NCBI GenBank assembly: GCA_000697665.1 | Contig: KL197709.1 | Location: 1,487,791 to 1,551,790 of the forward strand | Reading direction: 5' to 3' | DNA length: 64,000 nucleotides | DNA from: Jaapia argillacea MUCL 33604 | Taxonomy: Eukaryota; Basidiomycota; Agaricomycetes; Jaapiales; Jaapiaceae | Shown here: positions 34,168 to 44,524 of the stretch, piece after piece | Position numbering within the stretch: the first letter of the stretch is position 1 | Layout: each line of letters begins with the position of its first letter | The notes under the pieces: generated by a model | Told to the model about the DNA's origin: nothing | Database searches by the model: none | The model's input: only the letters and a program-made list of their open reading frames with translations | Program-made: the position numbers and the translations under genes

Positions 34168-36306
34168 ATGAACTCTGAGAAAAAGGAGAATGCTATTGAC
34201 CTCTCGTATCACATCTCGGATTTGGCGCGTTCCCGTCAGACCTCTCCTTTGAAGGGGTTGTCTAAGTATATGGGAAGGCCCGGGGTTATCAGTTTGGCAG
34301 GAGGTCAGTCCGAATTGTCGCTACCTATGACTGTACTGATGGATGTGAGTTAGGCCTACCCAGCGCTGCCTATTTCCCTTTCTCGACAATTTCCGGGGAG
34401 GCACTTGTTTCTGAGTCCTTCCCGGTATCGGTTGCTGAGCAGTCGTCATCATTATCCTGGCTATGGAAGATATTTGGCGCTAGTTCTCCTTCAAAAGAGA
34501 AGACAAGCCACTTATCCATCCCAAAATATCCATCCAGGCCTGACGAAGTGAATCTTTCTGCGGCTTTGCAATATGGCACGGCGACGGGTCTTCCTCAACT
34601 TCAAGGCTTTTTGAAAGATTTCGTGGATCGTGTATATCAGCCTGCGTACAGTGACTATACGACGCTAGTTCACACCGGAAACACAGATGGGTATGTTACC
34701 CAATTTGTAGATTAACCAGTTCTGACAGCACTCTGCTTCCCCAATAGCTGGTCCAGAGTTGCATCCACTCTCTGCAATCCTGGCGAAGGGATCCTCACCG
34801 AGGAATGGACATATCCGTCCGCACTGGCAAGCGTTGCCCCTGTGGGAATTCAGGCTGTTCCTATTGCGATGGATAAGGAGGGGATGAGGAGTGACAGTTT
34901 ACGGGCTACTTTGGAGCAATGGGATGAGAAGGTTCGTGGGATACCAAGGTAGGCCTCTTCCGTACATATCACCGACGAGAGTGTGTTCACGAGCCTTCTA
35001 GACCTCATGTTATGTATACAGTTCCTATTGGGCAGAATCCTAGTGGTGCAGTAAGTCGATTTCTCCTCAGATGAACTCCTGCTGAGCCTCCATTTAGACC
35101 ATGGGTCTTTCGCGCAAGAAGGAAATCTATGACATCTGCGTTGAATATGGTCAGTGATCATGGAGCCACCTTGAACGTTATGCCCACTATCGTTCTTAGA
35201 TGTTATCATCGTGGAGGACGACCCTTACTTCTTCTTGCAAGAGGGCCAATACATTCCCAAGGCCCGTCGTGTTCCTGAGGTGCCTTCGACGACTTTAGAT
35301 GCTGAAAGCCGATATATATCGTCACTGGCCCCAAGCTATCTAAGGTTAGGCCATCTGCCGTTCATTCGACCCATCTCATGCGGTAACGCAGAATTGACTA
35401 CCAGGGCCGTGTCGTCCGCCTGGATACATTCTCCAAAGCACGCTATATCTCCTCATGTCTGCATCTTATTTTCATCCTAATCATGTGTTTTAGACTATCG
35501 CTCCAGGAAGTCGATTAGGTTGGTTCACCTGTAACCCGGTGTTTGCCGAGCGGTTGGAGAGGGCAGGTGAGGTTTCTACCCAAGCGCCATGCGGTTTTGG
35601 TCAGGTAAACGCCAATTCGGTTACAATTGGGACGGTGCTCAACCAGAATTTTACGTAGTCGTTGATAACACAGTTGCTGATAAACTGGAAGTATGATGGA
35701 TATATTCGATGGCTAAGAGGTAAGACGTCCTCTCTTGGTGAGTGTACCATCTGATAAGTCCCGTCCAGGTCTCGGTGCGCAATACAAGATGAGAAGGGAC
35801 TACTTCATCGATTGCTTACTGGATGAATTCGATGTGAAGCCATCAGTCGCAACCGAGGGTTGTTGGACAGGTTGTGACGTCTATGTCGCTTTTTCGAAAC
35901 CTCCATCCCAAGGTTCCGTCATGTCTGAAAAGTCGGTTGCACTCCGCAAGCCCCTTTTCAGCTTTGTACCTCCCACATCAGGAATGTTCGTCTGGGTACG
36001 TGATGGACTGCTGATCTCGTGAGATCAATACTGATGCGTTTCCCATAGCTTAAAATCCACTTCCAATCCTATCCGTCCTACGGTGATCGAGACGAAACCC
36101 TCGAGATGAAGCTGTGGGTCGCCCTTGCCGAAGCTGGTGTGGTGCTGGGTCCAGGGTGGTTCTTTGCGGCCGACATTGAAGATTCTCCGGATGGTGCTCG
36201 CGACGGACACTTCCGAATTAGCTTCAGCAACGCTGAGCTTGATGATTTAAAGAAGGCAACTCAGATCTTTGCCCGTATCGTAGGCGAGTTTTTCGACACG
36301 TCATGA
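34168..36306 (+). CDS. ARO8: Aro8-type aminotransferase (aromatic / 2-aminoadipate), PLP fold type I
   Basis: Exons 34168-34303, 34354-34690, 34748-34948, 35002-35050, 35098-35149, 35200-35344, 35392-35437, 35494-35604, 35659-35719, 35769-35995 and 36049-36306 give 540 aa. These cytosolic enzymes transfer amino groups between aromatic amino acids or 2-aminoadipate and 2-oxo acids, using pyridoxal phosphate. The N-terminus has RPGVISLAGGLPSAAYFPF, the centre YTVPIGQNPSG and VEDDPYFFL, and the PLP lysine is Lys322 in RLDTFSKTIAPGSRLGW. The intron directly after the Lys322 codon (35438-35493) starts GCACGC: a GC-AG intron. Reading through it would destroy the active site, so it must be removed. 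The yeast name is by similarity; substrate choice is not shown by the sequence. Confidence 0.92.
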
Positions 36307-36722
36307 TTCTTACTGGTTCCTTTTGGCTTTACAATCTTTCATATTATTGGGAGATTTATGTATGCCTTCTATTCACGCAACACATCAGCTTCGATTCTTG
36401 CTAATTCGAGTTCGCGAGACTAAACCCTTGGCTTGAATACTGCCGCGGTGCGCGTGCAATACTGTCGGACCCAACGGCCTCAACCGTTCTCATTCATTTG
36501 GAGAATCTTTCGACTGCCTTAATGCCCGTTACCCCGTGCCCAATCGCGATCGCCGGGAGTTCTCCTAGCAATTTGCTTCGCATCCTCATCCTTTTCATCT
36601 ACGTTTCATTGCCCTGGGTTGTGGGTTTACAACACCCCTGGCCCTGGATGGATCAAATGACGAGCTCCCGAGTCTGCTACACCACCAATTCCTACTGTGT
36701 GCACAGTTCTTTACTATTTCTC
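36307..36722. other. Intergenic region, no supported gene
   Basis: These 416 bp between the aminotransferase stop and the second 14-3-3 start have no coding support on either strand and no obvious repeat. Confidence 0.4.
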
Positions 36723-37569
36723 ATGACACCTCGGGAGAAGAGAACATTTGTTGCAAAGTTGGCGGAGCAATCTGGACGTTACGAGGGTAAGCTTCTCCTG
36801 AAAAAATGTGACTCCTTCGCTCCAACGCTTCTATCGCAGATGTCATCACGGAAATCGTGAAAAGTGTTCGCTCGTCCAAAGGACGACTTACGGGAGAAGA
36901 GCGGGGACTTCTCTTCATCGCATACAAGATGATCACGGGTGCTCTTCGCACCAGCTTACGGATGATTGAGTCTACGGAGAGAGGAGTAGCTTCCGACTCC
37001 CATGAAGCAACGTTACTTCGAAAGGAGAAGGAGCGGATAACGCACGAATTCGCAGAGATCTGCGCCGACTTAATCCAGCTCCTTGATCGATACCTCATCC
37101 CTTCAGCTAGCGTCGGGGAGGAGAAAGTCCTGTATTGCAAGACGTGGGCCGAAACGTTTCCTTTCTGACGTGTCTTGATCGCTGACATTGTTGCTCAAAT
37201 AGAAAAGCTGATTATTACCGATACCTTGCAGAGTACTGTGGCCACGGGGATGGGGACGCGAGGGTCCCATACTCGATACAAGCTCTCGAGGCCTACAAGA
37301 CGGCCTACCGGCACGCTCTCTCCTCACTTGATCCCATCCATCCGACAAGGCTCGGGCTGGCTCTCAACTTTTCTGTGTATTACCACGACATTTACAAGTG
37401 CCCAGAGCGCGCCTGCCATCTAGCAAAGCGCGCATTCGATGAAGCCGTGACGGTGCTAGGGAGCGCTGGAGCAGACAGTCCGAAAGATTCACTTATGATT
37501 CTTCAGTTGCTCAGAAACGACTTGTTGTTGTGGGCCAGTGAGAAGATCAATCATTTGGGAGGGATTTAG
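36723..37569 (+). CDS. Divergent second 14-3-3 protein
   Basis: Exons 36723-36786, 36840-37143 and 37203-37569 give 244 aa. The two introns sit at the same positions as the first two introns of the other 14-3-3 gene in this window, so the pair are paralogues. The pocket residues are kept (Lys in IAYKM, Arg in GALRTS, Arg-Tyr in YYRYL), and NFSVYYHDI and LLRNDLLLW are recognisable. It is much less conserved elsewhere: the Trp of the ARRSSWR signature is Leu, MKGDYYRY is TKADYYRY, and the acidic C-terminal tail and its intron are missing, ending in NHLGGI. It probably still binds phosphopeptides but with altered partners or dimerisation. Low or stage-specific expression is a guess. Confidence 0.92.
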
Positions 37570-37634
37570 ACGCTCTGTATCAACTTATATCTACAACCAT
37601 GGAGTCATAATTATTCTCTTGAACCGCATATCAT

Positions 37635-37706
37635 GGCCGCCTGGCGAAATGGCATCGCGTCTGACTACGAATCAGGAGATTGCAGGTTCGAGCCCTGCGG
37701 TGGTCA
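37635..37706 (+). tRNA. tRNA-Arg (anticodon ACG), copy 1
   Basis: The acceptor GGCCGCC pairs with GGTGGTC. The anticodon stem TCTGA/TCAGG holds the loop CTACGAA, giving anticodon ACG. The T arm TGCAGG-TTCGAGC-CCTGCG is intact. There is no intron. A T5 run about 20 nt downstream is a likely Pol III terminator. A near-identical copy is at 53080-53151 on the other strand. Confidence 0.96.
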
Positions 37707-37955
37707 ATGTCATCTTTTGCACTATTTTTCTGCTGCTGAGTGGGAATACAGGGAGTCTGAGATCGGTACCACAGCCTCTCAGAAGACGAGGGCCAGTGCC
37801 ATTGTTGATTGTTCATCCTCGCATTATTGTAATCAGTCCATCGAGTCCACCCGTCGAGTCCAGTATGGTGTTTAAGCTGGACGCTACTAGGGGGATAGTC
37901 ACAGATCTGTACAACGCGGACGATCTATTGACACAACTACGCTCCTGCGTATTAT

Positions 37956-40090
37956 CTAGGCAGCCACGTTCCCTCCCGACACTACAAGGTTGCCAACACC
38001 TTCGGTCGCTTCCTCCACATACCCTTCGATGAGCTTCGTCACCTTTCCAATGGCGATGGTTTTGCCTGGTGGATATCCCAGACACGGTGAATTTTGAGAA
38101 AAGGGGGTGCAAGAAAACCCATACCTTCGTCTCGTAGGGTAAACCGACCTAACTGTGGATAATCTGCGAAGCGTTCCACACAAATTGGCTGAGCGGTCTC
38201 TAGCAACGCAACGATCTTTTGTCCTGGTTGAGTGGCAGGTGACCAAATTAGCCATGTCGGACGATAGGCGACAAACAGACTGACCTCGCTTTGCAAATTG
38301 GGGTGGTTTCTTCGATTTACGGCCAGTTGCCTTATCGAAGTAGTGAAGGAGGGCCTACCGAAACACGTCAAACATCGGTGTTCGAGGGAAGCAAGACAAC
38401 TGACCGATAAAGTCACTTCTTCAGCCAAGGTATGGCAATGCATGACGGCGGAATATCCTGCACAGATGATATTCTTGTGGTCCAAAATCGCCAACTGAGC
38501 CTCGAACTGTCTGACAGCGTGTACAGGCCTTGAGGGACTGGTAAGGACGAAACCGGGGCTGATATCCTCATCCTCAATGCCTCTCAACCGAATCCTGACG
38601 TTATCTCCACAAAGCGCCCGATCGACCTCATCTTCCATTTCGTTATAGATGCCCGCCACTTCGACAGTGACTTTGTTGGGCATGAGAACTAATGAATCGC
38701 CTTTCCGCAAGTGACCAGATTCGATTTTCCCGACAACGATTGTACCCATGTCTTTGTATTTCTCGGACACTGGCATCATGAGAGGGGCATTGATCTTGCG
38801 CTCAATCATGGGCATCTTGTCTAGGTGTTCCATGAATGAAGTACCGCTGCGGCGGCATGCGAGTCAGAAACAGGGACGAGGTAGAGGTAGAGGTACACTC
38901 ACTTCCACCAAGAGCAGACAGATTTTGCTACTCGGTCCTTGAGGTTAGCGCCAGTGTAGGCGGAAACGGGCACGAAAGTAGCATCGGTTTTGGGATTGAA
39001 CCCAGCTGCCTTGATGAAGGGAGTCAACTTGTCCTTGATCTCATTGTACCTTGCCTGTTCCCATTCCACTGTGGGATCGTCCATCTTGTTGATTACCACC
39101 ACGACCTTGGAGACGCCGGCCGTCTTGACCAGCATGATATGTTCTCTCGTCTGTCCACCCTTTTCAAACCCGGTCTCAAACTCTCCTTTTCGAGCGGAAA
39201 TGACGAGGATAGCGACGTCCGCTTGTGCAGCGCCAGATATCATCGATGGAACGAATGTCTTGTGTCCAGGTGCATCGAGAATGGTGTATCGCCGAGATGA
39301 TGTTTCAAAGTATGCACGACCGACTTCTTGTGTTTTACCCTTCAAACGTTCTTGAGGAGTTGAGTCAAGCGCCCAACTCAGGTACCAGGTCTCTCGACCG
39401 GCTTCCTTGGCTTCACGCTCGTACTTTTCCATCGTACGCTTGTCCACCATGCCGCTGAGGTATAGAATGTTACCGCCCATGGTGCTCTTCCCGGCATCGA
39501 CATGACCGATGAAGACGATGTTGAGATGCTCCTTGGCTGGACAAGATGAAAATGTAAAACAACGATAAAGGCGGGGGTCACTTACTATCGCCGAAGAGAT
39601 CTTTCAAAGTCTCCTGATCGGCAAGATTCTGAACTTCCTGAGCTATCGCTGTGGTATCTGTCTTTGCCTTCTCTGTGGTGAATGTTTTAGAGGATGCAGT
39701 GGAAGGGGCGGGAGAAGCAGACGTCGATGCAGCGGCTGATGATCGCGATGTCTGCGTTTGAGATGGCTGGGAAGCGACAGCGACAGCGGGAATAGGAGAT
39801 GGTGCGATTGGTGCAGGGGCGGGGGCAGGTTTAGCACCACCGATGTTTAACGAGATGGTAGGAGGGGGTGCAGGAGCTTCAGCGGGAGGTAGACGCTCGA
39901 CTGGCTGGGCTGGGGGAGGTGGCCTTGATCCGCCGATATTCAGCGAGATTGTAGGAGCGGGAGCAGGAGCCTCTGTCTGCTGAGGTCGCTCGATCGGCTG
40001 TGGAGGGGGCGTAATGGTGCCTCCTGGCTGGGGCACCCGAAAAGCCCTGCCTGGCACAAATTCGAAAGCGTTCTTGTTGAGCTTGCTCAT
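37956..40090 (-). CDS. SUP35: Translation termination factor eRF3 (Sup35)
   Basis: Exons on the complement are 39586-40090, 38903-39536, 38405-38846, 38285-38354, 38125-38223 and 37956-38065, giving 619 aa. eRF3 is the GTPase partner of eRF1 in stop-codon recognition. The GTPase core has all motifs: G1 GHVDAGKST, G3 DAPGH and G4 NKMD. The C-terminal barrels include 'GTIVVGKIESGHLRKG' and end near FTLRDEGKTIAIGKV. The N-terminal extension (about 190 residues) is Pro/Ala/Ser/Thr-rich, not Gln/Asn-rich. It opens with LNKNAFEFVP at residues 4-13, a PAM2 motif for poly(A)-binding protein, and holds a 29-31 residue tandem repeat (28-56 and 57-87) that ends in PTISLNIGG. It is divergent from SLA1. 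Confidence 0.97.
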
Positions 40091-40371
40091 AGGTGGGGAT
40101 ACAAGATATAAACCAGATGTACAAGAAAGAGATGAAACAAATACGCAGGCGGATCTACAGGCCCAGTCAGTTAGACACACTACAGCGCGACCGAGGGTAT
40201 CACACAAATCAGCTTGAAATCTAATGATCGCTATATTGGGAAAAATATGACATATCCGCTGGACTAGGTGGACCAGCATGTTACACGGACCTGTAACTCA
40301 TTAGTCACATTGTGATAACGTGTTACTTACGCACAGTCCGCACAGCTGGGCGATCTCAACTTCCCTACAAT
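40091..40371. promoter_or_regulatory. Shared divergent promoter of SUP35 and SLA1
   Basis: These 281 bp lie between the two ATGs. No TATA box or coding signal is evident. Confidence 0.5.
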
Positions 40372-43300
40372 ATGGCGGACCATTATCTGGCGGTAATCAA
40401 GGCTTCATACGAATATGAGCCTCAGGCAGAAGACGAAATCGCTGTCAAGGAAGATCAACTTCTTTTTCTGCTCGAGAAAGTGGACGACGAGCAAGTATCT
40501 TTCCGCGCCGCATTCACCGCTGATGCTGACTATTCTATAGCTGGTGGAAGGTCAAGTTGAAGACAGACTCTCAGGAGGATGAAGGACCCATTGGTCTCGT
40601 CCCTTCAGCTTATGTCGAGCCGGTTCGTCTGTTACTCAAGTCACACCTCGGAGCTTCGCTCACCTTTGCCATCAGGCGGAGCCTATCTCCACAGTCAAGG
40701 CAATCTACGACTACGAGGCAAGCTCAGGCGGCGAATTATCGATCAGAGAAGACGAAATCCTGGATGTCTTTGCTAAGGAGGAGGACTGGATCCTCGTTCA
40801 GAGTCGTACTGACGGCGGTTTGGCCGGTTACGTCCCTGCGAACTATGTGGAAGAGGCACGCTTTGTCTCTGATTCTATATTTCCAGACGACTACTAATCA
40901 TATGTTCAGGCAACTGGAGATGAACCTGCCGCCTCCCCTCCCTCCATTTCTCAAATCGTCGTACCCCCTTCGGTACGTTCTAATCCGTTTTGACTGCATA
41001 ATCATTTTCCCTATTCCTCCCACAGCCACCCAAACCTACACGTCCCATCAGCACCTACGTCGACCCTGCCGACCGTGTCGCAGCTACCAAGGCCAACGCC
41101 GATGATATCAAGACCTGGGCTGTATCAGAGGTCGATAAGAAAGGCAAGAAGAAGAAAGGGACATTAGGCGTCGGGAATGGTGCTGTTTTCTTTGCGAGCG
41201 AGTCTGATAAGGTAGGTACAGTTCGTTTGACCGGCTCTCACCCCTTTCAAACGCTTTGATTGGCTTCTAGACTCCCGTCCAGAAGTGGCAAACTTCCTCA
41301 ATTTCGACCATTCGAATCGACAAATCCAAACATGTATTGATCGATATTGCTGAGCCTACACCAATCTCCCTCCATTTTAATGCTCACTCCAAAGATACTG
41401 CGGAGGCAATTGTGGCGAAACTAGAGTCATCTAAGGCTCTCGCGCAGCCGTCGATCTCCGAAACCTTGCCAGCTCCCCCGCAGCCACCTACGGGTAGGGT
41501 CAGCCCCAAGGTTCACTTCGCAGAAGAGGAGCCAGAAGTCATACCACCCCGGGAGTCGTCGGAAGATGGTGTTGAAGAGGAACTAGAGTATAGCGAGGAA
41601 CCCGCTCAAGAAGAGGAGCAAGACGTACCTCAACGCAATGGGGTCGCTTCAGGCTCGCATACCACAGAAGGAGCAGAGATGGCTACTGCTTTGTACGACT
41701 TCCCTGCCGATGGAGAGGATGAGTTGAGCGTGCAGGAAGGCGAACAACTTTTTGTCTTGGAGAGAGATGGAGACGAGTGGTGGAAGTGTCGAAATGCGCA
41801 TGGTGGGGAGGGTGTTGTCCCGGCGTCATATCTTGAGGTGAGCACCGAAGCGCATAATTCTGCCAAGATGTGAAGGTAACATCAATCGTAGCTGGTTGCA
41901 GGAACTGCCACAAACCCGCATGCACATGAAGACGAAGTTGAAGACGTTGACACTTCCGCTCAGGATGCCGCAGCTCAAGCGGAAGCAGAGCGTCTCGAGC
42001 AAGAGCGTATCGCTCGGGAACGTGCACGCAAGGAACGCGAACAGCACGAGAAGGAGCAGAAGAAACGGGAAGCGGAACGTACTAAAGCGAAAGAATTAGC
42101 GGAGCGGAAACGAAAGGAGGAGAAAGAGCAGAAGGAGAAAGAGCTCGAGGACGAGAAGAAGAAGGTTGCTGAAAAGCAGAGAAGGGAACAGACGAAGAGA
42201 GAAGAAGCAGAGAAGAGGAGAAGTAGGTAGGTTAACCCGTGGCTCACCTTTCCGTGTTGGATACTCACTCCTACGCCATAGCAGCAACCAGAGCACTTCG
42301 AGCAAAAGTTCAAAGACAAATGGGGAGAGCTCCAGTCGTCCTTCTTCCACTGCGGGTGCGCCTCCTCCCGAGAAGACTCGCACATGGCGCGATCGTTCAG
42401 GCCAATTTCGCGTGGATGCCGCACTACTTGGCTATCGAGACGGGAAACTTCGGTTGCACAAGGTCAATGGAGTCGTCATTGAGGTGCCTGCCGAGAAGAT
42501 GTCCGTCGAAGACATGAAATACGTTGAGAAGGTGACGAGCAAGAAATCTGGGTCGCCTTCTTCAAGTTCACCCTCTGCCGGAGTCTCACATTCCGATGAT
42601 GACGAACCGCTTGCTGTTCGTCGTAGGTCATTGCAACCTCCTCAGCCACAACCACCAGCACGAGCGGTCACGCCGAAAAAGGGTCCAGCCGTGGATTGGT
42701 TCGAATTCTTCCTCAGCGCTGGCTGCGACGTTGATGACTGCACTCGTTACGCGTCTTCCTTCGAGCGCGACAAGATTGACGAAGCTATTTTACCCGATAT
42801 CACCGAATCCACAATGCGATCACTGGGTCTACGCGAGGGTGATATCATTCGAGTCAAGAAGGCAATCGACCAGCGGCAACCGAAAGACAGCAAGTCGCAG
42901 GAACAAGTCCGGAAGGACGAGGAACTTGCGAGGCAATTACAAGCTGAAGAAAATGCCTCGTCTGGGAAGGGAGCCCCTCCCAATCTCTTTGCCGGACCGA
43001 ATGGCGTTCTGAAGAACAACACTGTACGGCGAGGACGACCACAGCCTAGTAAAACCCTTCCGCCCCCAAGTGTTGACCTGGATGCGATATCGACTGCTTC
43101 GGATCACATTCATCGCGTAGGTACGCCCGTCACCTCGTCGTCCGCATCTCCCCCCATACAGTCTCCACAACGGTCGAACTCCGCGGCAGCGGCTGCCAGT
43201 GGTTTCGATGACGACGCTTGGACAAACCGACCGAGCTCCACGAAACCGACTGCTCCCACACCAGTCCCCGCCCCCTCCGCTCGTGCGCCTTCTGCCCCCC

Positions 43301-44394
43301 CAGCGGCCCCTGCCCCGCCACCGCCGCCACCACCAGCTCCTGCTCCACCCCCAGCCCTTGCGCAACCACAGACGGCTGCAACAGTGCCCCCTGTTACCGT
43401 TTCACAACCCCAAGGTACCGGCGCTAGTTTGGCGAACAAGAGCGAAGCGGATATCTTTGAACAACTAGCGCGACTGAGCGAGCTTCGGACGAGAAGTCCA
43501 GCCGTACCTTCCCCCGTATCCCCTGCCGTTCCTCCCGTTCCTCCTCCCGTTGGTTATCGATCCGGTCTTGGGATGGGACCATCTCCTGTCCCTATTGGCC
43601 AACATCTACAGGGTCAGCAAACAGGCTTGTTTCCGCCCCCACAGCAGAGCGGTCCTCGCGGGCCCTTTGCACCTGTGCCCGCCAATCAATCATTACTCCA
43701 GCCTCTGATTCCGACCTCAACTGGGTTCAACAACTTTGTACCCACTCGACCTTCAAGCGCCCCATTCCAGCCCCAACCCCAGTTCTTGGCTCCCCAGCCC
43801 ACTGGCTTTGGTGGTTCCCCACAACCCTTCCTTCCTCAACCAACTGGATTTGCACCTCAGGGCCCTTTGCTCTCTCAACCAACGGGTATGAACGGCGGGT
43901 CGTTTGGTAATTTCAATCCAAACCCACCATACCAGAACACTGGCTTTTCCCCAGTTTCCAGCAGTATGTACCAGATAGAATACGCTTGCCCCACACTGAC
44001 GATCATGAAATCAGATCCCACCGGCTTCAATCCCGGATTCGGCCAATTTTCTGCGTCAGGACTTCCACCAGTTCCTCCCCTTCCCAACGCTCCGTCGAAG
44101 GATACCTCCCCTGCTAATGTATTCGCCCAAATGAAGTCAGGTAGTTTTGCATCAGGCAATGACTCGGGGGCACCCCAAACAGCAGGTGAGTCATCTTCGT
44201 CCTTGATCCCATTCACCGTTCTAAACGGGGACCAAGATAAATATGATGCCCTTCGACCTAATTGTGAGTACATCCCAGGATATTCCGAGCCTAGACTCAA
44301 CTCTTCCTCAGCGACTCCCATCCCAGCACAGGTAACTGGATGGGGATACCCTACCATGACTGGCTACCAAGGGTTTTCAGGATATCAGCGCTGA
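40372..44394 (+). CDS. SLA1: Sla1-type endocytic actin regulator
   Basis: Exons 40372-40490, 40541-40622, 40676-40855, 40910-40972, 41026-41211, 41271-41837, 41892-42226, 42282-43963, 44015-44185, 44237-44263 and 44312-44394 give 1,164 aa. Sla1 links cargo, clathrin and Las17/WASP at endocytic actin patches. Two SH3 domains open the protein (from 3, and from about 68), a third follows near residue 360 (ATALYDFPADGEDELSVQEG). Then come a Lys/Glu-rich coiled segment, the SHD1 cargo-binding domain (TWRDRSGQFRVDAALLGY), the SAM-like SHD2 ('DWFEFFLSAGCDVDDC'), a long Pro-rich part and C-terminal (L/F)xPQPTGF repeats of the kind bound by Pan1/End3. Introns 1 (40491-40540, GCAAGT) and 3 (40856-40909, GCACGC) are GC-AG. 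The last three introns are stop-free multiples of three. Confidence 0.95.
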
Positions 44395-44524
44395 CCATGA
44401 TAGTTTTCCCGATGTCCCCTGGTGGTTGATGGACTTGTATCTATGGTATCCTTGATTATACCCGGAAATCTACAGTACTTGTAAAAGCATGGTCCAATGA
44501 ACAAATAGTGTGCGTGAGCCGATA

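Noticed and set aside
35431-35500. Extra residues HAISPH next to the PLP lysine of the aminotransferase
   Set aside because: A GT donor 18 nt later would leave a 37-nt intron and disrupt a universally conserved motif. The GC donor directly after the lysine codon gives the exact family sequence.
42166-42281. SLA1 reading frame extended through the intron at 42227-42281
   Set aside because: The upstream part of this open frame is out of phase with the preceding exon. A GTAGGT donor and CCATAG acceptor join the coiled segment to the SHD1 region in frame.
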